Shown one piece after another: positions 46,022-57,448 of a stretch of DNA of 64,000 nt (position 1 is the first letter of the stretch; every line of letters starts with the position of its first letter). The notes beneath the pieces are model-generated. The model was not told the DNA's origin. It saw only the letters and a list, made by a program, of their open reading frames with translations, and searched no databases. Source of the stretch: Chloroflexota bacterium (GTDB lineage Bacteria > Chloroflexota > Anaerolineae > Anaerolineales > Villigracilaceae); assembly GCA_013112685.1 (NCBI GenBank), contig JABFGC010000002.1, positions 1,188,902 to 1,252,901 of the forward strand, read 5' to 3'. Made by a program: the position numbers and the translations under genes.

Positions 46022-47623
46022 ATGGAACGATTTTCGATTAACCGCCAACCCGCAAAGCCGGAAGAAGACGCCGCCCGGCAGTTTTCCCGACAGTTTTATA
46101 GAAGCTGGCGGGAAGGCCTGGCGCTTCCGCTGTTGATCGGCGTGTTGATCTTCGGCATCTTCGCGCTCGTCCCCGCTGTGCGCGCCTCGGACAGTTTCCT
46201 CGTTGACAGCATTTTCATCACCGTATACCTGCTGACCGCGCTGGTTACCGTCATCAAGTTTTCGTATTCCGTGCGCATGACGGTGCTGGTTTTGGGGATT
46301 TACGTGGTCGGGCTGGGCGAACTCATCACTCACGGCATCCTCGGCGACGGTCTGTTCTTCTTCCTGGCGCTGGCTGTCTTTGCAACCATGATGCTCTCGC
46401 CGCGGGCTGGGATTGCGGCGGTTGTTTTGAATATCGTCACGTTCGTTGTTTTCGGCTGGCTGATTCAAACCGGGCGGATCATCCTGCTGAACCCGTTTGC
46501 CTCCCCGGCAAAGATCGAGGACTGGATCAGCGCCAGCGCCGCCATGACGATGTTCGGGACGGTGTTCATCCTCGGTTTTCAACGGCTTGAAAGCGAGTTC
46601 ACCGAAGCGCAAAAACAGATTGACGCGACGCTGAATACCCTCAAGGAGGAACGCAACACCCTCGAACAAAAGGTTCAGGAACGCACCGCCCAATTGAAAA
46701 AGATCAACGAGATCGGTCATGCGGTTACCGCCATCCTCGACCCGGAGGAATTGTTCCCCCAAGCCGCTCAACTGATCGAGACAAACTTCCAATGCTATTA
46801 CACGGCGTTTTACGCGCTGGAGGGCGGCGGGAAATGGGCGGAACTAAAATACGCCAGCGGAGACGCCGGAAAGGTATTGAAGGATAACAAGCACCGCATG
46901 GGCGCGGACGGGAAAAGCACCGTCGCAAAAGCCATACAGACCAGGATGGGACAAGTCGCGCCGGATGCCGCTCAAATCCGGCTCGACAACCCCCTCCTGC
47001 CCTACACGCGTTCCCAGTTGGCGCTCCCGCTTGTGGTCGGCGATTCCCTGCTCGGTGTGCTGGATATGCACTCGACGAAGGAAAATCTCTTCCAGTCCCA
47101 GGATGTGGACGCCTATCAAAACATGGCAAACAACATCGCGGTCGTGATGGAAAACACGCGGCTCTTCCAGGAAGCCAGGCAGAGCCTCTCCGAAATGCGC
47201 TCCGCGCAGAGGCAATACCTGAAGGATGCGTGGCAATCGCTCACCAGCGAACTCGATCTGGATTACGAGATCGGCGACAGCGAGGCAGTATTTGTCAACG
47301 AGGTCCGCATGCCGTTGGCGCTGAGAGATCAAATCATCGGGCAGATCCAGATGGCACACTCCGCCGAATGGACAAACGAACAGAAAAACCTGATCGAAGC
47401 CATTGCCGCCCAGGCAACCCTGGCGCTGGAAAACGCCCGCCTCGTGGAAGAAAGCCAGACCATTGCGACGCAGGAAAGATTGACGAACGAGATCATCGCC
47501 AAGATCTGGGCGTCTCCCAACATGGACAGCATCCTGCAAACCGCCGTGCGCGAATTGGGCAGGTCGCTCGAAGCGACGGAAGTGGAAATCGAGGTCTCCA
47601 TGGAAGGCGAGAATGATGAATAG
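46022..47623 (+). CDS. Sensor B: multi-TM - coiled coil - GAF
   Basis: 533 residues, intact. About residues 35-190 form five or six TM helices (LALPLLIGVLIFGIFALVP; FFFLALAVFATMMLSPRAG), resembling MASE-type membrane sensors. Then a coiled coil (RNTLEQKVQERTAQLKKINE), a GAF domain (about 250-390, FQCYYTAFYALEGGGKWAEL to GVLDMHST), a shorter GAF-like strand set (VNEVRMPLALRDQIIGQIQM), and the family tail (NMDSILQTAVRELGRSLEATEVEIEV). Starts directly at the stop of sensor A. No output domain. Confidence 0.88.
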   Translation: MERFSINRQPAKPEEDAARQFSRQFYRSWREGLALPLLIGVLIFGIFALVPAVRASDSFLVDSIFITVYLLTALVTVIKFSYSVRMTVLVLGIYVVGLGELITHGILGDGLFFFLALAVFATMMLSPRAGIAAVVLNIVTFVVFGWLIQTGRIILLNPFASPAKIEDWISASAAMTMFGTVFILGFQRLESEFTEAQKQIDATLNTLKEERNTLEQKVQERTAQLKKINEIGHAVTAILDPEELFPQAAQLIETNFQCYYTAFYALEGGGKWAELKYASGDAGKVLKDNKHRMGADGKSTVAKAIQTRMGQVAPDAAQIRLDNPLLPYTRSQLALPLVVGDSLLGVLDMHSTKENLFQSQDVDAYQNMANNIAVVMENTRLFQEARQSLSEMRSAQRQYLKDAWQSLTSELDLDYEIGDSEAVFVNEVRMPLALRDQIIGQIQMAHSAEWTNEQKNLIEAIAAQATLALENARLVEESQTIATQERLTNEIIAKIWASPNMDSILQTAVRELGRSLEATEVEIEVSMEGENDE

Positions 47624-49265
47624 ACGCCCCTCCACCGCTCCCGAAGCGCAATCCCCGGCGTTCGACTGGTTGGGATGGCGGGAAAACTTCATCCTTTTGA
47701 TGCTGCGGCTGGCGCTGTTATTCGGCATTTTCCCCATCGTCATCTCCTTCCCCGCCTCGCCGGTCTTCGCCCGCATTCTCTTCATCGGCATTTACCTGTT
47801 GCTTGCCGCCGTCACATTACTGCGGCTCCCCTATCTCGTCCGGGCGTACACACTCATCCTGACGGTCTTCAGCGTTGGCATGAACGCGATCATAGGCTGG
47901 GGTCCCTGGGCGGATGGAACCATCTTCCTGCTTGCCGCCGTCGTGCTGAGTTCCATCCTGCTGGATAGGCGCCTGGACGTGGTGTTCCTCGGCGTCAGCA
48001 TATTTTCAGTCCTTGCGGTTGCGATTCTTCAGCAGATCGGAGTCGTTCAAACCGCCGCAGGCGTTCCCGCGATCAATCCGCTGGGTTGGGCGGGCTACAT
48101 CATTGATTTCTCGGCGGCTGGCGCCGTGCTGGTTGCCGGCATCAGCCAATTCAAAAGCACGGTCTTGCAGACGCTTCAAAAAATGCGGGGAGATGCGGAG
48201 GCGGTCACGCGTGAACAGAAGCGCCTTGAAGAGACGGCGCGCGAATCGAGGGAAGACCTCGAAACACGAATGGAACAGATTCGGGTTTCATCGAACGCCG
48301 TCCGCACCATTGCAGGGATTCAAAACATCGCCGAGTTGCTGGATACGACCACGCAGCTCATTTCGGAGAAATTCGGCTGCTACCACGCCGGACTGTTCAT
48401 CCTGGACGAGCAAAGAAGAAACGCTTACATGCAGGCATCATCCTCCGTGGCGGGTGAGCAACTGATCGGCAGAGCGTTCCGCCTGGCGCTGGATAAAAAG
48501 GACCCCATCACCCTCGCGGTCAACACGAAGCAATTTGTCGTCACGTCCGATAGCGACCAGCGCAGTTTCATGCGGGACCCCAACTTCCCTCTTACCCGCT
48601 CGCGCATGATCCTGCCCCTGACCGTCCGCAATGAAGTGATCGGCTTGCTGGATATTCACTCCGAGCAACCGCAGGCGTTCCAGACGCGCGATGCGGAAAT
48701 CATGCAGACCCTCGCAGACCTGACCGCCCTTTCCCTGGACAACGTCCGCCTCGTCAATGAGACGAAGAGCCTGATCAGCCAACTGGAAATTAATGCCGCC
48801 ATTCAGACCCGGCGCACGTGGCTGAAACTGACCAGCAAGCAAAAACCCGCCTATCAATACACCCCGGCGGGCGTCCGCCCTGTATTCTCCCCCGATAAAC
48901 GGGTGGAACCCGGCGACCTGTTGGTGCCGCTTACCCTTCAGGGACAGAAGATAGGTACCATCAAACTAAAAAGGAAGGGCGGTCCCACGGGCTGGTCGAA
49001 ACGGGAACAGGTGCTGGTCGGGAAAATCGCAGACCAGGTTGCGCTGGCGCTCGAAAACAGCCGTCTCGTGGATGAAGCGCAGAGGAACGCCTTGCAGGAC
49101 CAAATGATCGCCAACATCTCGACCCAAATCCGTGAAACGCTCGACATCGAGGCGGTCATCCGCACCGCCTCTTCGGAACTACGCCGCGTTTTCGACCTGA
49201 AGGAAGCGGAGATCGTTGTGGGTCCGCCGCAGGCTGAAGCGCCCGGCAGGAAAAACGCGCCTTAG
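47613..49265 (+). CDS. Sensor C: multi-TM - coiled coil - GAF
   Basis: 550 residues, intact, overlapping sensor B by 11 bases. Same plan: five or six TM helices (residues about 25-185; ENFILLMLRLALLFGIFPIV), a coiled coil, GAF (CYYHAGLFILDEQRRNAYMQ to GLLDIHSEQ), a GAF-like second half (LLVPLTLQGQKIGTIKLK) and the tail LDIEAVIRTASSELRRVFDL. The conserved NPDLPETRSE segment is here NFPLTRSRM, so the ligand pocket may differ. No output domain. Confidence 0.88.
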   Translation: MMNRRPSTAPEAQSPAFDWLGWRENFILLMLRLALLFGIFPIVISFPASPVFARILFIGIYLLLAAVTLLRLPYLVRAYTLILTVFSVGMNAIIGWGPWADGTIFLLAAVVLSSILLDRRLDVVFLGVSIFSVLAVAILQQIGVVQTAAGVPAINPLGWAGYIIDFSAAGAVLVAGISQFKSTVLQTLQKMRGDAEAVTREQKRLEETARESREDLETRMEQIRVSSNAVRTIAGIQNIAELLDTTTQLISEKFGCYHAGLFILDEQRRNAYMQASSSVAGEQLIGRAFRLALDKKDPITLAVNTKQFVVTSDSDQRSFMRDPNFPLTRSRMILPLTVRNEVIGLLDIHSEQPQAFQTRDAEIMQTLADLTALSLDNVRLVNETKSLISQLEINAAIQTRRTWLKLTSKQKPAYQYTPAGVRPVFSPDKRVEPGDLLVPLTLQGQKIGTIKLKRKGGPTGWSKREQVLVGKIADQVALALENSRLVDEAQRNALQDQMIANISTQIRETLDIEAVIRTASSELRRVFDLKEAEIVVGPPQAEAPGRKNAP

Positions 49266-49287
49266 CGATGAGACAGGTATCCATCAG

Positions 49288-50984
49288 ATGAGTCAGCCAT
49301 TGGATTCTTCACGAGAGTTGTCCAACCCAACCTGGCGCGACAGGTTCCTGCGCACCACGCTGGTCATCGCATGTATCCTGGGTCTGATCGTGCTGATTCC
49401 CGCCGTGTTATCGAGCCAGCCCGTCTATGCGGCGACCTACATCGTCATCTATGTACTGGTGCTCCTCGCCACTGTCCTCCCCGCCAATTACGAACTGCGA
49501 GCCGTCCTTGTGGTCGCTCTGTTATATGGATTGGCTGTTTCGAGTTTTACAGAGAACGGCATCATGGGCGGCGCGCGGGTCTATTTGCTTGGGGCGGTCA
49601 CGATGGCATCCCTGTTCTTTTCGTGGCGTTCCGGCATGCTCATGACCGCGTTTGCCGCACTGACCATTCTAGTGTTTGGCTGGTTGATCCTTGGGGGGAC
49701 GCTGTCGCCTTCAAGACCAACCGGTTTTACATCCCTGGCAGATTGGGCGGCGGCGGGCGGCGCGATGCTCCTGATCGCCGTCCTGATCGTGAACGGCATC
49801 CGACTCACGCAGACGGAATTTACAAAAACCGAGGAACACACCCAGTCCCTCCTGCTGGAACTGCGCAATGAACGCGCCAACCTCGAGGCGCGCGTGGAGG
49901 AACGCACCAGGACGCTGGACAAACGCACGGCGCAATTGCGAGCCGTGGCGGATGTCGGAAAATCCATCACGTCGTACCGCGACCTGTCCGATCTGCTCCA
50001 ACAGGCGGCGTACCTCATTCATGAAAATTTCGGGTATTACCACGTCGGCATCTTCCTCCTCGACAATCACAAGGAGTTTGCCGTCCTGGCGGCGACCAAC
50101 AGCGAGGGCGGAAGGCGGATGATGCAAAAGGGACATCAACTCAAGGTCGGCGAGACGAGCATCGTCGGGTATGTGGCGGAGAATCTAAGGGCGCGCATCG
50201 CCCTGGACGTGGGAGCGGATGCGGTTTTCTTCAACAATCCCGACCTCCCGGAGACCCGCTCCGAAATGGCTCTGCCGCTGGTGGCGACCGGGCAAATCCT
50301 CGGCGTGCTCGACGTGCAAAGCACCGAAGCCCGCGCGTTTACCGACGACGATATCGCCACGGTTCAAATCCTGGCGGAACAACTCGCCGTGACGATCCAA
50401 AACACAAACCTGTACAGCGACGCGGAAAAAGCGTTGGAATCCGCGCGCATGGCGTATGGCGAACTGACCCGCGAAGCCCGGAGCAGAATCCTGCGCACGC
50501 GACCGAGGATCGGATTCCTTTCGACGCCGCCCGCGACCATTCCAGTCGAAAGCGACTCCCTCGAACCCAGCCTCGCCAAGGCAATCGATTCGGGAGACCT
50601 GATCCTCTCCGCCGACGGCATGACGATCAGCGTGCCCATAAAAATCCGCGGACAGGTTGTGGGAGCGATGCGCCTGAAAAAACCGGAGATCGCCGAACCC
50701 TGGACCCAGGACGAGACCAACCTCGCAATCACTCTCTCGGGCCCAGCTCCAGCGGCGCGCTGGAAAGCGCCCGCCTGTATCGGGAATCGCAACAGCGCGC
50801 GGTGAGAGAATCGCTCGTTTCGGATATCTCCGGGCGTTTGAGCGCCGCCTCCCGCATGGATGCCATCATCCGTGAAACCGTGCAGGAACTCGGCGAAGCG
50901 CTGGGCAACGCATCCGTCACCTTCCAATTGCTGGATCAATTCAATGGTCAGCATCATGTCAAAGGTCGAGGAGGAGGCGCCTAG
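49288..50984 (+). CDS. Sensor D: multi-TM - coiled coil - GAF (one frameshift)
   Basis: About 565 residues. ATG at 49288 (MSQPLDSSRELSNPTWRDRF). Five or six TM helices, coiled coil (NLEARVEERTRTLDKRTAQL), GAF (NFGYYHVGIFLLDNHKEFAV; IALDVGADAVFFNNPDLPE; ILGVLDVQSTEA), second half-GAF (ISVPIKIRGQVVGAMRLK) and tail (MDAIIRETVQELGEALGN). A break near 50735 (CGGGCCCAGC) shifts the frame; homology resumes with GALESARLYRESQQRAV. The stop is at 50982. Probably an assembly error. No output domain. Confidence 0.85.
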
Positions 50985-51013
50985 CGTCACACGACCGGGC
51001 AGTGAACAGACCC

Positions 51014-52712
51014 ATGCAGAACAACACCTTTAATTTCCGAGATTATTTATTCAAAGACCGTCCCGGCGAAGAAGAAGGTCAACGCGCAGAGGCGATCATC
51101 ACCCTCTCGCTTGGACTTTTGTCCACGGCGTTCGCAATCTTCGCCTACCGGGATCCGCTCGTCGTCGGCATTTTGGTCCTCGAGAACGCCGTCGCCATCT
51201 TTGCATTGATCCAGGCGGTGCGCGGACGTTTCAATTACCTGATTCTATTTCCAACGGTTACGGCGATCGGCATTTGCATCACGACCATCTTCGAAGGGGA
51301 GGGCGCGCACGACCTTTTGTGGATGGGAACGCTGGGGCTCTTCCTGCTGGCGAATGTGTACGCCCGCCGCAACAGCCTGCCTGCAATCGCGCTCGGAATT
51401 TTTATGATCCTCCTGTTCATCGGGACGGGCGCCGCTGAAATCAACAACCTCCTGCCGAACCCGTTCAACACCACCGTTGAGCACGTCGTCCTCTATTCCT
51501 TCTTCTTCATGACGATCATGGGCGCAATGCTGGCGGTCTTCCAACGACAGCGCACCCTGCTGAACACCGCGCTCAAAACCCGCAACGAACAGATTGCGGT
51601 CAACCAGCGCCTCGAAGAAGCCAACCAGACTCTGGAAAGCCAGGTGGAAGCGCGTACGAAGGACTTGAACCGGTTGAACCAGCAGCTGCAAACCAAGGCG
51701 GCGCGTTTGCAGGCGGTCTCCGAAATTTCGCGCGAATTGATGGCGCACCTCGATGAAAGACCGGATGACCTGCTGACCCTCGCCACGCAGTTGATCAGCA
51801 AGAAATTGGATTTCTACCACGTGGGTATTTTCCTGATTGACGAAAGCCGTGAATACGCCGTGCTCCGCGCCACGAACAGCAGGGGCGGGCAGCAGATGCT
51901 GGCGCGCCGTCACCAGGCTCAAGGTGGGCGGCGCGGGTATCGTGGGCTACGTCGCCCTGACGGGTCGTCCGCGCATCGCGCTGGATACCAGCGCCGACGT
52001 GGTCTTCTTCAACAACCCCGACCTGCCGGAGACGCGCTCGGAAATTTCCCTGCCGCTGAAGTACGGAAATACCGTCGTCGGCGTGTTGGACGTGCAAAGC
52101 CTGCATCCCTCCGCGTTCAGCAACGACGACGCAGATACCCTGAGCGCGCTTGCAAACCAGATTGCCATTGTGATTCGGAAGTATGCAGGCGGCGGGAGAA
52201 AGCCGCTACGCCGCATTGCAGGACGTCCAGTTTGTCCAAAAGGGCAGGGACAGCGGATATTCCTTCAAGCCGGATGGAAGCATCACCGCTTCCAACAGCC
52301 TGCCCGACAAGAATCCAGCCATTGAGAGGGCGCTCGTCCCGGGCGAGACCGTTGTGCTGAATCAACCTTCCGGGGACGGCTCCCCCCACCTGGCAATCCC
52401 GGTCAAACTCCGCGACAGGGTCATCGGGGTGATTCACGTTGAAGCGGCGCAGGTAAACCAGATCTGGACCCGACGACGAGGTGTCGCTGGTGCAGGCGGT
52501 CTCGGGCCGCGCCGCGCTCGCCACCGGACAACGCCCGCCTGCTCGAAGAAAGCCAGCGGCGCGCGGCGAAGGAACAAGTCATCGGAGAAATCTCCCAACG
52601 GATCGGCGCCGGCGCGGATGTGGAAGGAATTTTGAGAACCGCCGTCCGCGAACTGGGCGCTCAACTCCGCGGCGCGCAGGTCACCGTCGAGATTGGAGGC
52701 GGCGGGAAATAG
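51014..52712 (+). CDS. Sensor E: multi-TM - coiled coil - GAF (about four frameshifts)
   Basis: About 565 residues if bridged. I use the ATG at 51014 (MQNNTFNFRDYLFKD); a GTG at 51002 is also in frame. TM block residues about 30-175, coiled coil (ANQTLESQVEARTKDLNRLN), GAF (KLDFYHVGIFLIDESREYAV; then in another frame VGYVALTGRPRIALDTSADV, GVLDVQSLHPSAFSN), second half (LAIPVKLRDRVIGVIHVEAA), tail (DVEGILRTAVRELGAQLRGA). Breaks near 51905, 52185, 52470 and 52530. The most disrupted member: either the worst-polished stretch or a decaying gene. Confidence 0.75.
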
Positions 52713-52728
52713 CCGCCCGGATTCGCCC

Positions 52729-55684
52729 ATGGACAAGTCTTCCTCCCGTTACCCACGCACAGGCATGACCGCGGATCGGCAGAGCCGAAACGCCCGGATC
52801 ATCACGCTTGCGCTGATGGTCATGACCCTGCCGACAGCCGCGCTTTTTGCCTACTTCGGGTACGTCAACAATTTTCCCCAGTTATACATTCCTGCCGCGC
52901 TGCTCGTGGCGACGGCTGTTTTCGATATCCTGCCCCTGTCGTTAATCAAACGGGGACGCACGGACTCCGCGATGATGCTCGTCATCACGATGTTCATGGT
53001 CAACGTTCTTATCGTGCCGTTCATCATGAAGGGGCTGGGACCCATCATTGCCGCCTCGATCATGCTGGTGGTTTTGGCGGCGGTGAGCCTGGCTATGACC
53101 CCGAAATATTCCGTCGCCGGTGTGATGACGGCTCTGCTGATCGGAGCCGCAACCGTTGCGCTGGATATCGTCCTCGGCGAGGATCGCATCGAGGTCCCTC
53201 AACTGGCAGACCTCACGCCATACATCGTGTTCGGCATCGCCCTTCCGATCTTCCTCGCGCTCATCCGGGAGTTCAGGAACTTCAGCCTTCAGATCAAGGT
53301 CACGCTGGGCATCCTGCTGGCGGGCAGCGTCATTGTCGTAACGATGATCTTTTTCGGGTTGAACAGCGCGGATATCATCCTCGGTTCGATCACCGAAAGG
53401 TATGAGACCAGCGTCACCGACCAGATCGAGGCGCAGATTTTCAATACGGTCCAGGCGGAGGCGGATAGTGCAAATTCGCTCTTCGAGGAAGTCACCCGCG
53501 ACCTCATCACCATCTCGTCCTACCGGAGCGAGATAGACTCCCAGCGCTCCAGCCTTTCGGCTGGCGAATACTGGAATGCGGCGGAGCGACTCGTACGGCT
53601 GCCGGGCGGTCAATATGGGAACTCCGGTTCCGACACCGCATCTGTGTTCATTCCAAGGACGTACACCGTCACCGAGGAGATGCTGGCAGACCTCAATACC
53701 AGCGTCTATCTCGATTTTCTGGCGACCAGTTATCTTGAGGCGCATCCCCAGGTGGCGGCGGTGTATTACATCAGCAACATGGGGTATACGCTTTATTATC
53801 CCAATATCAATCTGGCGCAGAATATCGAGCCTGATTTCGACCCCACCGCACAACCCTTCTTCACCATCGCCACGCCGGAGGAGAACCCGGAACGCCTGCC
53901 GCGCTGGACAAAGCCCTATCAGGGCCCCGGCGGGAGCCGGGATGATCGTGACCTTGTCCATCCCGGTGTATTCAAGCAGCGGCGTGTTCAAGGGAGTCCT
54001 GGGCGCAGACATCAAACTTGCAAGCATCGCGGACAGGATCGCGAACATCAGCATCAGCCCGTCCAGCATTGCATTTCTCGTGGACAAAAACGGCTTCGTC
54101 CTTGCCATGCCCGAGGCGGGCTACCAAATGTTTGGGTTGCAGCCGGAGGTCGTACCGGTCAACGAAAGCCCGAAGTTATCCATCCTCTCCACCGATTCGG
54201 AGATCATGCTGTTCGTCGCCCAGCGCGTCGTCATCAGCAGATCCAATCTGCTCACGCTTCCCGTCGAAGGCGTCCAGACCTACCTCGCCATCGCCAGCCT
54301 CGGCGCGACGGAATATAAATTGGTGATCCTTGCCCCGGTTAACGAATTGAACCAGGAGATTCTCGCCTCGCGTTCCGAGATCCAGAACGAAGTCGCCGGG
54401 GTTCTGAGGAACGCCAGCGTCATCCTGGTGCTGTTGATCATCGGCTCGCTGGCGGTCAGCCTGTTGATTGGGCAATTCATCACCCGCCCGCTCAAACGGC
54501 TGACGAACACCGTGGAGGAAATCGCAGGCGGCAATCTTACCGCCCGTGTGAAGATCGAATCGCAGGATGAAACCGGTCTGCTGGCGCGCTCCTTCAACAC
54601 CATGGCAGACCGGCTAAACGAAACCCTTCGCGGGCTTGAAGAAAAAGTCGCGGAACGCACGCGCGAACTGGAACGGATCAGCGCAAGCAACGCCTATCGC
54701 GCCCGTCAATTTGAAGCCATCGCGCGCATCGCCAACACCATCAGTTCCACGCAGACGCTGAACCGGCTTCTTCCGCAAATCGCCGAGACGATTTCGGAGC
54801 AGTTGGGCTTTTATCACGTCGGCATCTTCCTGCTCGACGTTCACAAGGAATACGCTGTGCTGACGGCGGCAAACAGCGAAGGTGGCCGCAGGATGCTCGC
54901 CCGCAACCACCGATTGCGCGTCGGCGAAGTCGGCATCGTCGGCTTTGTGACCAGGTCGGCCAGCCGCGCGTCGCCCTGGACGTTGGAGCGGATGCGGTTT
55001 TCTTCGACAATCCCGACCTCCCCAACACCCGCTCCGAGATCGCCCTGCCCCTGCTCGCCGGCACGGAGATCATCGGCGCGCTGGACGTGCAAAGCACGGA
55101 AACGAACGCTTTCTCGCAGGAGGATGTCAACATCCTTTCGGCGCTGGCGGACCAGGTGAGCATCGCCATTCAAAACGCCCGCTCCTACCAGCAAAGCCGC
55201 GAGACCCTCGAACAGGCGGAACTCATCGCCGCGCAGATGAGCGAACAGCAGTGGGTGCAGTTCCTCTCCGGGCAGGACGTTCACGGCTATCACTTCGACG
55301 GCGTCAATGCGGTGCGGCTAGACAGCGGCAATGACAACAAGCCCTCGCATGGAATCGCCATTCCGCTCGTTTTGCGCGGGGCCCCAGATTGGCACGCTCA
55401 AACTAAGCACCGCCGACCCGAACCGCCAATGGGACGAGGACGAGATCGCGCTGGCGCAGGCAACGGCGGAACGCACGGCGCTCGCCATCGAAAACGCCCG
55501 CCTGCTTCAGGAGGCGCAGAAACGCGCCGCCAAGGAGCGGACGATCAGTCAGATCTCCGAAAAGATCGGACGCCTCGTCAATCTCGATAACATCCTCAAA
55601 ACGACCATCCAGGAACTGGGCAGCACCCTGCCCGGTACGGACATTGCCATCCAGTTCCTTTCCGGGCAATCCGAGCAGAAGTAG
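52729..55684 (+). CDS. Sensor F: multi-TM - Cache - HAMP - GAF (about three frameshifts)
   Basis: About 985 residues bridged. Begins MDKSSSRYPRTGM. About six or seven TM helices (residues 20-225), then an external Cache-like domain (VAAVYYISNMGYTLYYPNIN ... RWTKPYQGP; IVTLSIPVYSSSGVFKGVLG), a further TM helix, HAMP (ITRPLKRLTNTVEEIAGGNL), coiled coil (LEEKVAERTRELERI), GAF (LGFYHVGIFLLDVHKEYAVL ... FFDNPDLPNTRSE), second half and tail (LDNILKTTIQELGSTLPGTD). Breaks near 53930 (GGGCCCC), 54955 and 55385 (GGGGCCCC). No output domain. Confidence 0.82.
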
Positions 55685-55701
55685 CCGCCCAGGAGAATGT
55701 C

Positions 55702-57435
55702 ATGTTTTCAAAGATTATTGGATCCCTTAGAGACGAAGAAGACCGGAACCCGTCCTTTATCAAGTTGACGCGGAACATCCTCCTGTTCGTGATCTTTACC
55801 AACGCCGCCCTCCTGCCGCTGGTCACCGGCTACATTGGGGAAGGCTCGCGGAACCCAATCGCGTTCCTTGTCCTTATCGTCACCCTCGTGCTCGAAATCA
55901 TCGCCCTCTTCAACACCTATCGCGGAAACGTGGGCATGGCAAAGGTCATCGTGCCGCTGGCGCTCATTTCGGCGGCGACGGTCATTGCGCTTTCCATAAA
56001 CGGCTTGAAAAACTCCGCGATGACGGCTCTCCCGGTCATCCTGATGATCTCTGCCATCCTGCTGGGAAGGCGCGCCATGCTGTTTGTCACCCCGCTCGTC
56101 GTTGCGGCGTTGGCATTCATCGCAGTGAGAGACCTCAGCGGACAAATCCCCTTTGTCCCTGCCGGGTTGGACGATGCGATCATCCTCCCCATCCTTGTCC
56201 TGTCCACGGCGGGCATCATTGACCTCCTGATTCGGCGTCTGAACGAAAGCATCACACGGGCGCGCGAAAGCGAGAAACTGCAACGGGAGGAGAACGTCGA
56301 ACTCACCCAGTTGCGCAACACGCTGGAAGAGCGCGTCCAGCAAAGGACGTCCGATCTGGAGCAAGCCAACCGGCTCAACGAAAGACGCGCCCGGCAGTTC
56401 CGGGCGGTGGCACAGGTGATGAGGACAATCTCCACCTACCAGGACCTGGACACGCTCCTGCCCCGCATCACGCACGTGATCAGCGAGCAATTCGGGAACT
56501 ATCACACGGGCATCTTTCTGTTCGATAACCAAAGGGAGTACGCGGTCCTGCGCGCCGCCAACAGCGAAGGCGGACAAAAAATGCTGGCACGCGGACACAA
56601 ACTTCAGGTTGGGCACACGGGGATCGTCGGCTTTGTGACAGCCACCGGTCAACCGCGCATCGCCCTCGACGTCGGGGTTGATGCGGCTTTCTTCAACAAT
56701 CCTGACCTCCCAAACACCCACTCCGAGATCGCCCTGCCGCTGCGCTTCGCCAATCAGATCATCGGCGCGCTCGACGTGCAAAGCACCGAGGCGAATGCCT
56801 TCAGCGAAGATGATATTGACGTGCTGAGCACGCTGGCAGACCTGGTGGCGGTTGCGATCAACAATGCGCTGACCATTGAACAGGCTCAGCAATCCCTTGC
56901 CGAAGCGCGAAGCGCGCTCGGTGAGACGGCGCGCGAAGCCTGGCAGGTGATGCGCCCGAAAACGCTTGGGCTGGGACTCCAATTGAGCGAGTCCAGCGTC
57001 AAGCCTCTGGAACAGCCGCTCGAGGGCGGTCACATATTGGATGCGGTCAAGAAGGGCAAAACGACCCTGACAACGAACGAAAACGGCCGGACGCTCATCG
57101 CCATTCCCGTCCGCCTGCGCGACCAGATCGTCGGCGTTATCCAAATCGGTTCGCGCAGGGAAGCCGCGCTGACGGAAGACACCACCGAGATTGCAGAGGC
57201 GGTGGCGGAACGCCTTTCGCTCGCCATCGAAGCCGCGACGCTCCTGCAAGCCACCCAGCAGCGCGCCGAGATCGAGCGGGTCACCACCTCCATCACCACC
57301 CGCATCAGCGCCTCCACCCGCTTCGAAACCATCCTGCAGACCGCCGCGCAGGAACTGAGCCGCGCTTTGGGCGGTTCGGATGTTCTGGTTCAGATCGAGC
57401 CGGTTGCGCTCGAATTAAGCGTCGAAGACCAATAG
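55702..57435 (+). CDS. Sensor G: multi-TM - coiled coil - GAF, intact
   Basis: 577 residues without frame breaks, a good reference for the family. TM block about 25-180 (NILLFVIFTNAALLPLVTGY; VLILSTAGII-type final helix), coiled coil (RNTLEERVQQRTSDLEQANR), GAF (FGNYHTGIFLFDNQREYAVL; GIVGFVTATGQPRIALDVGV; AAFFNNPDLPNTHSEIALPL; GALDVQSTEANAFSEDD), GAF-like second half (LIAIPVRLRDQIVGVIQIGS), and tail (RFETILQTAAQELSRALGGS). SD CAGGAGA. No output domain. Probably a cytoplasm-facing ligand or redox sensor held at the membrane. Confidence 0.9.
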   Translation: MFSKIIGSLRDEEDRNPSFIKLTRNILLFVIFTNAALLPLVTGYIGEGSRNPIAFLVLIVTLVLEIIALFNTYRGNVGMAKVIVPLALISAATVIALSINGLKNSAMTALPVILMISAILLGRRAMLFVTPLVVAALAFIAVRDLSGQIPFVPAGLDDAIILPILVLSTAGIIDLLIRRLNESITRARESEKLQREENVELTQLRNTLEERVQQRTSDLEQANRLNERRARQFRAVAQVMRTISTYQDLDTLLPRITHVISEQFGNYHTGIFLFDNQREYAVLRAANSEGGQKMLARGHKLQVGHTGIVGFVTATGQPRIALDVGVDAAFFNNPDLPNTHSEIALPLRFANQIIGALDVQSTEANAFSEDDIDVLSTLADLVAVAINNALTIEQAQQSLAEARSALGETAREAWQVMRPKTLGLGLQLSESSVKPLEQPLEGGHILDAVKKGKTTLTTNENGRTLIAIPVRLRDQIVGVIQIGSRREAALTEDTTEIAEAVAERLSLAIEAATLLQATQQRAEIERVTTSITTRISASTRFETILQTAAQELSRALGGSDVLVQIEPVALELSVEDQ

Positions 57436-57448
57436 GTATGAAAACAGT